From: Candidatus Poribacteria bacterium
Lineage (GTDB): Bacteria > Poribacteria > WGA-4E > B28-G17
Reading direction: 5' to 3'
DNA: 5,036 bases
Assembly (NCBI GenBank): GCA_003645735.1
Contig: QNBQ01000183.1
Span: 1-5,036 of the forward strand
Below the pieces are notes generated by a model. That model saw nothing but the letters and a program-made list of their open reading frames with translations, was not told where the DNA came from and made no database searches. Below, piece by piece: positions 1 through 3,807 of this stretch; the stretch's first letter is position 1; each line of letters opens with the position of its first letter. The position numbers were made by a program, and so were the translations under genes.

Positions 1-2
1 AA

Positions 3-79
3 TGGTGTGCCTGGGGCGACTCGAACGCCCGACCTTCAGATCCGGAGTCTGACGCTCTATCCACCTGAGCTACAGGCAC
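3..79 (-). tRNA. tRNA-Arg(CCG)
   Basis: Read on the minus strand this is a complete 77-nt cloverleaf. The acceptor stem pairs 73-79 with 7-13. The D stem is GCTC/GAGC, the anticodon stem is TCAGA/TCTGA, and the 7-nt loop CTCCGGA gives anticodon CCG. The T arm is GGGCG-TTCGAGT-CGCCC, the discriminator is A, and CCA is encoded at 3-5. It decodes CGG arginine codons. The neighbouring genes mostly use AGG/AGA for arginine, so this isoacceptor serves a minority codon here. Its own near-consensus promoter lies upstream at 106-134. The five bases before the mature 5' end are complementary to the discriminator, CCA and one further base, so the precursor can form a 12-bp acceptor stem (see findings). 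The downstream end lies outside the window, so no terminator can be judged. Confidence 0.97.
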
Positions 80-105
80 ACCATACGGTGGGAAAATCCA
101 CAAAT

Positions 106-134
106 ATGATAGCTAACCGGTCGCGCTTTGTCAA
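106..134 (-). promoter_or_regulatory. Promoter for tRNA-Arg (minus strand)
   Basis: On the minus strand there is a perfect TTGACA (-35, plus-strand 129-134), a spacer of exactly 17 bases, and TATCAT (-10, plus-strand 106-111). Transcription should start near base 99, leaving a leader of about 20 nt before the tRNA. Perfect spacing, an 11/12 hexamer match and the position directly before a tRNA gene make this a confident sigma-70 promoter call. The leader can form a weak 4-bp hairpin (GTGG/CCAC, 88-101). Confidence 0.8.
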
Positions 135-144
135 GGCTTGACAA
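128..144. repeat. 17-bp palindrome formed by back-to-back -35 boxes
   Basis: TTGTCAAG-G-CTTGACAA is a perfect inverted repeat with 8-bp arms around one central G. Each arm contains the -35 hexamer of one of the two divergent tRNA promoters, with only three bases between the hexamers. The symmetry may simply result from two consensus -35 boxes placed close together, or it may also be a site for a dimeric regulator. Two RNA polymerases are unlikely to bind both promoters at once. Confidence 0.7.
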
Positions 145-166
145 GCCCGGCCTTTTTTGGTAAACT
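138..166 (+). promoter_or_regulatory. Promoter for the tRNA-Gly-Cys-Val cluster
   Basis: A perfect TTGACA (138-143), a 17-base spacer and TAAACT (161-166) are present. A TG dinucleotide one base before the -10 box gives the extended form TGGTAAACT. Transcription should begin near 172-174, about ten bases before tRNA-Gly. With the tRNA-Cys and tRNA-Val genes 13 and 22 bases apart downstream and no other promoter seen, this probably drives all three tRNAs. By read-through of the terminator at 465-490 it may also drive thrS. Confidence 0.8.
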
Positions 167-182
167 TTATTCCGCCTCCTGA

Positions 183-257
183 GCGGAAGTAGCTCAGTGG
201 TAGAGCGTCTGCTTGCCATGCAGAAGGTCGCGGGTTCGAATCCCGTCTTCCGCTCCA
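183..257 (+). tRNA. tRNA-Gly(GCC)
   Basis: This is a complete 75-nt cloverleaf. The acceptor stem GCGGAAG/CTTCCGC pairs 183-189 with 247-253. The D stem is GCTC/GAGC, the anticodon stem is TCTGC/GCAGA, and loop TTGCCAT gives anticodon GCC at 215-217. The T arm is GCGGG-TTCGAAT-CCCGT with one G-U pair. The discriminator is T and CCA is encoded at 255-257. It reads GGC and GGU glycine codons. It is the first gene of a three-tRNA cluster. The two bases before the 5' end (GA) are complementary to the discriminator and first C of the tail. Confidence 0.97.
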
Positions 258-270
258 CCTTCTAAAGGGA

Positions 271-344
271 GGCGACGTAGCCAAGGGGTAAGGCAGCGGC
301 CTGCAAAGCCGCTATCACCGGTTCGAGTCCGGTCGTCGCCTCCA
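271..344 (+). tRNA. tRNA-Cys(GCA)
   Basis: This is a complete 74-nt cloverleaf. The acceptor stem GGCGACG/CGTCGCC pairs 271-277 with 334-340. The anticodon stem is GCGGC/GCCGC, and loop CTGCAAA gives anticodon GCA at 303-305. The variable region is short (4 nt), the T arm is ACCGG-TTCGAGT-CCGGT, and the discriminator is T. CCA is encoded at 342-344. GCA and the U73 discriminator are the standard identity elements for cysteine. It lies 13 bases after tRNA-Gly and 22 bases before tRNA-Val, so it is probably processed from a shared transcript. The leader bases GGA are complementary to the 3' UCC. Confidence 0.97.
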
Positions 345-366
345 AAAAATTCCCTCTCAAAAAGGT

Positions 367-441
367 GGGCGGCTAGCTCAGTGGCAGAGCACTTGCTTGA
401 CATGCAAGGGGTCACAGGTTCAAGTCCTGTGCCGCCCACCA
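367..441 (+). tRNA. tRNA-Val(GAC)
   Basis: This is a complete 75-nt cloverleaf. The acceptor stem GGGCGGC/GCCGCCC pairs 367-373 with 431-437. The D stem is GCTC/GAGC, the anticodon stem is CTTGC/GCAAG, and loop TTGACAT gives anticodon GAC at 399-401. The T arm is ACAGG-TTCAAGT-CCTGT, the discriminator is A, and CCA is encoded at 439-441. It reads GUC and GUU. It is the last gene of the cluster and an intrinsic terminator begins 24 bases later. The leader bases GGT are complementary to the 3' ACC. Confidence 0.97.
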
Positions 442-464
442 TTAAATTTTTTGGAGCCGAACGG

Positions 465-490
465 GGAGCCTTCAAAGGCTCCATTTTTTT
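465..490 (+). terminator. Intrinsic terminator after tRNA-Val, before thrS
   Basis: A 7-bp stem GGAGCCT/AGGCTCC (465-471 with 476-482) has the loop TCAA. It is followed by one A and seven Ts (484-490). The thrS start lies only 26 bases further on, and no promoter is visible between. The hairpin therefore either ends the tRNA transcript with partial read-through into thrS or acts as an attenuator of thrS. A second GGAGCC at 453-458 could pair with the same 3' arm. Confidence 0.85.
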
Positions 491-516
491 ATCCCCGACC
501 TGAGAGGGGGTAGGCC

Positions 517-2442
517 GTGGACAAGATCCTGATCACCTTCCCCGATGGCTCGAAAAAGGAATACCCCAAAGGCGTAACCCCTCTCGAGATAGCCCAGGAG
601 ATCGGCGGCAGAATAGCCAGGGAGGCCCTCGCGGCCAAGGTCAACGGCAAACTGGTGGATCTCACCTTCAGAATAGAGGAGGACGCCGAGCTGCTGCTTC
701 TGACCTTCCGGGATCCCGAGGGCAGAGAGGTCTACCGCCACAGCGCCTCACACGTCCTGGCCCAGGCCGTCAAACAGCTCTTCCCCGAGGCGAAGCTCGG
801 CATCGGCCCCCCGATCGAGGACGGCTTCTATTACGACTTCGACGTGCCCAAGCCCTTCACGCCCGAGGATCTCGAGAGGATCGAGGAGAAGATGCGCGAG
901 ATCATAAAGGCCGATTACCCCTTCGTGAGGAAGGTCGTCCCGAAAGAGGAGGCGGTGAAGCTCTTCGAGAAGCTGGGGGAGATCTACAAGGTGGAGCTGC
1001 TCCAGGAGATAGAGGACGAGGAGGTGACGCTTTACCAACAGGGGGACTTCATAGACCTCTGCCGCGGGCCACACCTGCCGAGCACCGGCAGGCTCAAATA
1101 CGTCAAGCTGCTCTCCGCCTCGGGCGCCTACTGGAGGGGCGATGAGACCAGGAAGATGCTCCAGCGGATCTACGGAACGGCCTACGAGAAGAAATCGGAG
1201 CTTGAGGAGCACCTCAAGAGGATCGAGGAGGCGGAGAGGAGGGATCATAGGAGGCTCGGAAAACAGCTGGATCTCTTCTCCTTCCACGAGGAGGCGGGCG
1301 CCGGGCTGGTCTACTGGCACCCCAAAGGGGCGATGGTCAGGAAGATAATCGAGGACTTCTGGAGGGATCAGCACCTCAAAGGCGGATACCAGTTCGTCTA
1401 CACCCCGCACATAGGTAAGGCGTGGCTCTGGGAGAGATCGGGACACCTCGATTACTACGCCGAGAACATGTATTCCCCGATCGACATCGAGGGACAGAAA
1501 TACTACCTCAAGCCGATGAACTGCCCGTTCCACATCTTGATCTACAAGACGAAGATCCGCTCCTACAGGGATCTGCCGCTGAGGTGGGCCGAGCTGGGGA
1601 CCGTTTACAGGTTCGAGAGAAGCGGCGTGTTGCACGGCCTGATGAGGGTCAGGGGCTTCACCCAGGACGACGCCCACATCTTCTGCACGCCCGAGCAGGT
1701 CGAGGATGAGATCCTGAGGGTTTTGAGGTTTTCGCTCGAGATGTTGAGGGCGTTCGGGTTCAAGGAGTTCGAGATATTCCTGGCGACCAGGCCGGAGAAG
1801 GCGGTGGGGGAGCCCGAAAGATGGGAGCTGGCACAGAACTCCCTCAGGAAGGCGCTCGACATGGAGGGGCTTCCATATGAGATCGACGAGGGCGGCGGCG
1901 CGTTTTACGGGCCTAAAATCGACATAAAGATCAAAGACGCCCTCGGCAGATCGTGGCAGTGCTCGACCATACAGTTCGACTTCAACCTGCCCGAGCGGTT
2001 CGACATGACCTACGTGGGGGAGGACGGGAAGCTTCACCGGCCCTACATGATCCACAGGGCGCTCCTCGGATCGATGGAGAGGTTCTTCGGGATACTGATC
2101 GAGCATTACGCCGGGGCGTTCCCGATGTGGCTGGCGCCGGTTCAGGTCAGGGTGATGAACATAACCGATGAGCAGAGGGATTACGCGCTCAAAGTCACCG
2201 AGAGGCTGAGGGAGGCCGGGCTGAGGGCTGAGGCCGATCTGAGAAACGAGCGGCTCGGATACAAGATACGCGAGGCTCAGCTTGAGAAGATCCCCTACAT
2301 GCTGGTCGTGGGCAACAAGGAGGTCGAAAGCGGAACGGTCTCGGTCAGATCGCGCAGGGGGGAGGATCTGGGCCAGATGACGGTCGAAAGCTTCATCTCC
2401 ATGGCCAGGGAGCTGATCGATTCCAAGGCCGTCGCTCCTTGA
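517..2442 (+). CDS. thrS: Threonyl-tRNA synthetase
   Basis: Class II synthetase that attaches threonine to tRNA-Thr in the cytoplasm and clears mischarged Ser-tRNA-Thr. At 641 residues it has the normal full length. Domains in order: TGS (about 1-62); the second N-terminal editing domain with HxxxH (H75, H79) and C182/H186; the catalytic core (about 243-535); and the C-terminal anticodon-binding domain (about 536-641). Motif 1 ends near P297. The catalytic zinc ligands are C336 (MNCPFH), H387 (DDAHIF) and H513 (MIHRA). Motif 2 contains R365 and motif 3 contains R522. All editing and catalytic residues I can place are intact. The start is GTG at 517, after an SD-like GAGAGGGGG (502-510) with a 6-base gap. 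The next in-frame Met is residue 127, far too late. The TGA stop overlaps the infC promoter. I see no T-box or tRNA-like operator in the short leader. The clear conservation leaves no real alternative. Confidence 0.98.
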   Translation: MDKILITFPDGSKKEYPKGVTPLEIAQEIGGRIAREALAAKVNGKLVDLTFRIEEDAELLLLTFRDPEGREVYRHSASHVLAQAVKQLFPEAKLGIGPPIEDGFYYDFDVPKPFTPEDLERIEEKMREIIKADYPFVRKVVPKEEAVKLFEKLGEIYKVELLQEIEDEEVTLYQQGDFIDLCRGPHLPSTGRLKYVKLLSASGAYWRGDETRKMLQRIYGTAYEKKSELEEHLKRIEEAERRDHRRLGKQLDLFSFHEEAGAGLVYWHPKGAMVRKIIEDFWRDQHLKGGYQFVYTPHIGKAWLWERSGHLDYYAENMYSPIDIEGQKYYLKPMNCPFHILIYKTKIRSYRDLPLRWAELGTVYRFERSGVLHGLMRVRGFTQDDAHIFCTPEQVEDEILRVLRFSLEMLRAFGFKEFEIFLATRPEKAVGEPERWELAQNSLRKALDMEGLPYEIDEGGGAFYGPKIDIKIKDALGRSWQCSTIQFDFNLPERFDMTYVGEDGKLHRPYMIHRALLGSMERFFGILIEHYAGAFPMWLAPVQVRVMNITDEQRDYALKVTERLREAGLRAEADLRNERLGYKIREAQLEKIPYMLVVGNKEVESGTVSVRSRRGEDLGQMTVESFISMARELIDSKAVAP

Positions 2443-2467
2443 TAGCCGATCCCCCTTATGGTAAAAT
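2439..2467 (+). promoter_or_regulatory. Promoter for infC-rpmI-rplT
   Basis: TTGATA (2439-2444), a 17-base spacer and TAAAAT (2462-2467) with an extended TG at 2459-2460 match sigma-70 consensus closely. The -35 box overlaps the stop codon of thrS (2440-2442). The start of transcription should be near 2474-2476, giving a leader of about 42 nt. The same TGGTAAA core occurs in the tRNA-Gly promoter. This gives the infC unit its own supply independent of thrS read-through. Confidence 0.7.
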
Positions 2468-2495
2468 TTGTCTACCCTCAAAACCCCCGCATAAA

Positions 2496-2510
2496 CTCCG
2501 TTCGGAGGTG
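2496..2510 (+). promoter_or_regulatory. infC ribosome binding site, partly hidden in a hairpin
   Basis: The strong SD GGAGGTG (2504-2510) decides the infC start. Counted from GGAGG, it lies 8 bases before the AUA at 2517. A small hairpin, CTCC (2496-2499) with GGAG (2504-2507) and loop GTTC, would cover most of the SD. The stem is only 4 bp, so the regulatory reading is an inference. The SD itself is secure. Confidence 0.6.
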
Positions 2511-2516
2511 GCGAAA

Positions 2517-3071
2517 ATAAACCTGAGGGTCAACTGGCAGATAAGGGCCAGGAAGATAAGGGTGATAGATGTCGATGGAAAGCAGCTGGGGATAATGACC
2601 CCCGAGGAGGGGATAAGGATAGCGGAGGAGAAGGGGCTTGATTTGGTGGAGGTCGCCCCTCACGCCTCGCCGCCCGTCTGCAGGATAATGGATTACGGCA
2701 AATACATGTATGAGCAGAAGAAGCGGGCGCGCGAGGCAAAAAAACACCGCCGCTCAGCCGAGCTGAAGGAGATAAAGCTCAGGTATGACACCGCCGAGCA
2801 CGATTACAACTTCAAAATCCGCCACGCGGAGGAGTTCCTCCGCTCGGGCAAGCGGGTTAAGGTGACGGTCGTCTTCCGCGGAAGGGAGATCGTCCACACC
2901 GATCTGGGGCGGAAGATGTTGGAGAGGGTCATATCGGATCTCTCCGGCGTGGCCAACGTGGAACAGCCGCCCAAGATGGACGGCAGGACGATGAGCACCC
3001 TGCTCAGCCCTAAGCCGGAGATATTGAGAGAGGAAGAGGGTGGGAGAGATGCCGAAGATGAAGACGAATAA
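2517..3071 (+). CDS. infC: Translation initiation factor IF-3, AUA start codon
   Basis: IF3 binds the 30S subunit, keeps subunits apart and checks the start codon and initiator tRNA. From the chosen start the protein has 184 residues, normal for the family. The N-terminal domain spans about 1-68 with the hallmark PPVCRIMDYGKY (52-63). A basic helical linker covers about 69-84. The C-terminal domain spans about 85-170, with VKEIKLR-like and FRGRE (120-124) segments. The acidic tail (171-184) is coded by the purine-rich rpmI ribosome site region. The start is inferred to be AUA at 2517, because GGAGGTG is correctly spaced and the family homology begins at the residues that follow. A TTG at 2439 and a GTG at 2508 are in frame but have no usable SD; the first is the -35 box and the second lies inside the SD. 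IF3 disfavours AUU/AUA-type starts, so autoregulation is likely. The conserved Glu/Gly of the N-terminal INxQIR motif is Trp here (W7). The gene overlaps rpmI by 23 bases. Confidence 0.95.
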   Translation: MNLRVNWQIRARKIRVIDVDGKQLGIMTPEEGIRIAEEKGLDLVEVAPHASPPVCRIMDYGKYMYEQKKRAREAKKHRRSAELKEIKLRYDTAEHDYNFKIRHAEEFLRSGKRVKVTVVFRGREIVHTDLGRKMLERVISDLSGVANVEQPPKMDGRTMSTLLSPKPEILREEEGGRDAEDEDE

Positions 3072-3246
3072 GAGCGCCGCGAAACGGTTCAAGGTGACCG
3101 CCACGGGCAAGATAAAAAGGTATAAGGCCTATTCATCGCATCTCTTCCTGAGCAAGACCTCCAAGCGGAAGAGGAGGCTGAGCAAGCCGGATCTGGTCGA
3201 CCCGTCCGATAAGAAGAGGATCAGAAGGCTCATCCCATACGGATGA
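3049..3246 (+). CDS. rpmI: Ribosomal protein bL35
   Basis: Small basic protein of the 50S subunit, 65 residues, the usual size. The N-terminal MPKMKTNKSAAKRFK and the central TGKIKR and KSRKRKRRL-like segment (here TSKRKRRLSK) are family signatures. The chosen ATG at 3049 gives the family's MPKMKT start and follows GAGGGTG (3036-3042) with a 6-base gap. An upstream in-frame GTG at 3040 lies inside this SD and would add only three residues. The first 23 bases overlap the end of infC in another frame, which suggests translational coupling. The place between infC and rplT is the classical one, and the three are probably made from one mRNA with L20-dependent control. I could not identify an L20 binding site here. 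Confidence 0.97.
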   Translation: MPKMKTNKSAAKRFKVTATGKIKRYKAYSSHLFLSKTSKRKRRLSKPDLVDPSDKKRIRRLIPYG

Positions 3247-3269
3247 GCTGCGGAAGGGGGAGTTGAGGT

Positions 3270-3653
3270 ATGCCGAGGGTCAAAAGGGGCGTCACGAAGC
3301 GCAGGAGGAGGAAGAAGATCCTCAAATACGCCAAGGGGTTCAGGGGAGCGAGGAAGAACCTCTATCGGACGGCGATAAACGCCGTCTATAAGGCGTGGCA
3401 GCACGCCTACGCCCACAGAAGGCTTAGGAAGAGGGACTTCAGGAGGCTGTGGATCGTCAGGATAAACGCCGCCGTCAGACAGCACGGGCTCTCCTACAGC
3501 AGGTTCATCCACGGGCTGAAGCTGGCCGGCGTGGAGCTGGACAGGAAGATGTTGGCCGATGTGGCGGTCAACGATTCGCAGGCCTTCGCGAAGCTGGTGG
3601 AGCTGGCCAAATCCCATCTGGAGGCGGCTTCTCAGGGCGCAAGCTCAAATTAA
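3270..3653 (+). CDS. rplT: Ribosomal protein bL20
   Basis: Early-assembly protein of the 50S subunit that binds 23S rRNA, and in several bacteria represses its own operon. It has 127 residues against the usual 117-120. The long basic N-terminal arm ([19 protein letters not shown], then [15 protein letters not shown]) and the globular C-terminal part ([50 protein letters not shown]) are clear. The extra length is a Ser/Ala-rich tail (about 119-127). The ATG at 3270 follows GGGGGAG (3256-3262) with a 7-base gap. It starts 23 bases after rpmI. The last codons (3635-3645) can pair with the 5' arm of the terminator before pheS, which may tie pheST expression to translation of rplT (inference). Confidence 0.97.
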   Translation: MPRVKRGVTKRRRRKKILKYAKGFRGARKNLYRTAINAVYKAWQHAYAHRRLRKRDFRRLWIVRINAAVRQHGLSYSRFIHGLKLAGVELDRKMLADVAVNDSQAFAKLVELAKSHLEAASQGASSN

Positions 3654-3666
3654 GGGATCGCGAGGG

Positions 3667-3695
3667 GACAGGTCTTGAAAAGCTCAAGACCTGTC
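3667..3695 (+). other. 12-bp perfect hairpin after rplT
   Basis: GACAGGTCTTGA (3667-3678) and TCAAGACCTGTC (3684-3695) pair perfectly around the 5-nt loop AAAGC. No T-run follows on either strand, so this is not an intrinsic terminator. It could be a pause signal, an RNase III-type processing site, or one arm of a larger regulatory fold leading into pheS. The function is unknown. Confidence 0.75.
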
Positions 3696-3708
3696 GATCA
3701 GATCGGTC

Positions 3709-3724
3709 AAGGCTTCAGAGCCTT
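3709..3724 (+). other. 6-bp hairpin between rplT and pheS
   Basis: AAGGCT (3709-3714) pairs with AGCCTT (3719-3724) around TCAG. Only a short run of Ts (3723-3726) follows, so it is at best a weak terminator. It lies between the 12-bp hairpin and the strong terminator and is enclosed, with the former, by the proposed long-range helix 3635-3645/3729-3739. Confidence 0.55.
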
Positions 3725-3726
3725 TT

Positions 3727-3792
3727 AAAGCTTGCGTTCCTCCTCAGGCCCTCAAAGGCCGCCTGAGGACGGAGACGCAAGCTTTTTTCTTT
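3727..3792 (+). terminator. Long intrinsic terminator or attenuator before pheS
   Basis: The outer stem AAAGCTTGCGT/ACGCAAGCTTT (3727-3737 with 3775-3785) is 11 bp. Beyond single-base bulges at 3774 and 3770 it continues with TCC/GGA (3738-3740 with 3771-3773) and TCCTCAGGC/GCCTGAGGA (3741-3749 with 3761-3769). The U-tract is TTTTTT-C-TTT (3783-3792). The perfect pheS SD AAGGAGGT starts at the next base. The infC-rpmI-rplT mRNA can end here. No promoter is visible between this element and pheS, so an attenuator role is likely. Confidence 0.85.
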
Positions 3793-3807
3793 AAGGAGGT
3801 CGATCGG

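Larger units (their letters stand above)
3635..3739 (+). promoter_or_regulatory. Candidate antiterminator helix for the pheS attenuator
   Basis: Bases 3635-3645 (GGGCGCAAGCT, last codons of rplT) can pair with 3729-3739 (AGCTTGCGTTC) in 11 consecutive pairs. Nine are Watson-Crick and two are G-U. The same 3729-3737 segment forms the 5' arm of the terminator, so the two structures exclude each other. The helix would close a junction holding the 12-bp and 6-bp hairpins. No function is demonstrated; the pairing is what the sequence shows. Confidence 0.4.

Noticed and set aside
170..187. Leader hairpin TCCGC/GCGGA before tRNA-Gly
   Set aside because: It would compete with the acceptor stem, but the predicted transcription start (about 172-174) removes part of its 5' arm, so it probably does not form.
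213..503. Open frames on both strands across the tRNA cluster (about 57-503)
   Set aside because: They run through tRNA genes and give the typical tRNA-derived peptides (for example RFDSRPVHH-like or SSVAEHLL-like). They are not genes.
442..516. E. coli-like thrS operator mimicking tRNA-Thr
   Set aside because: The leader is too short, and I find no anticodon-like arm; only the terminator hairpin is present.
748..2481. A 577-codon open frame on the minus strand, opposite thrS
   Set aside because: It is almost wholly antisense to the well-conserved thrS, shows no recognisable domain (long Leu/Pro/Val/Arg-rich stretches), and has no sensible SD. It is a product of the biased codon use of thrS.
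2439..2516. N-terminal extension of IF3 from TTG at 2439
   Set aside because: The TTG is the -35 box of a good promoter, it overlaps the thrS stop, the extra residues do not resemble IF3, and the real SD lies 65 bases downstream.
2468..2516. L20-binding leader before infC, as known from Firmicutes
   Set aside because: The leader is about 42 nt, and I could not find the rRNA-mimicking pseudoknot or two-stem structure.
3040..3048. GTG at 3040 as the start of rpmI
   Set aside because: It lies inside the SD for the ATG at 3049, and the family begins MPKMKT.
3675..3703. Promoter for pheS using TTGAAA at 3675
   Set aside because: No -10-like hexamer lies 16-18 bases downstream, and the site is inside a 12-bp hairpin upstream of the terminator.
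3449..3766. 105-codon frame overlapping the end of rplT and the pheS leader
   Set aside because: It is an out-of-frame reading of rplT that runs into the structured leader, with no SD and no recognisable protein family.
3654..3807. T-box riboswitch before pheS
   Set aside because: The conserved T-box AGGGUGG-type motif and the Stem I motifs are absent, and the hairpins do not match the T-box layout.
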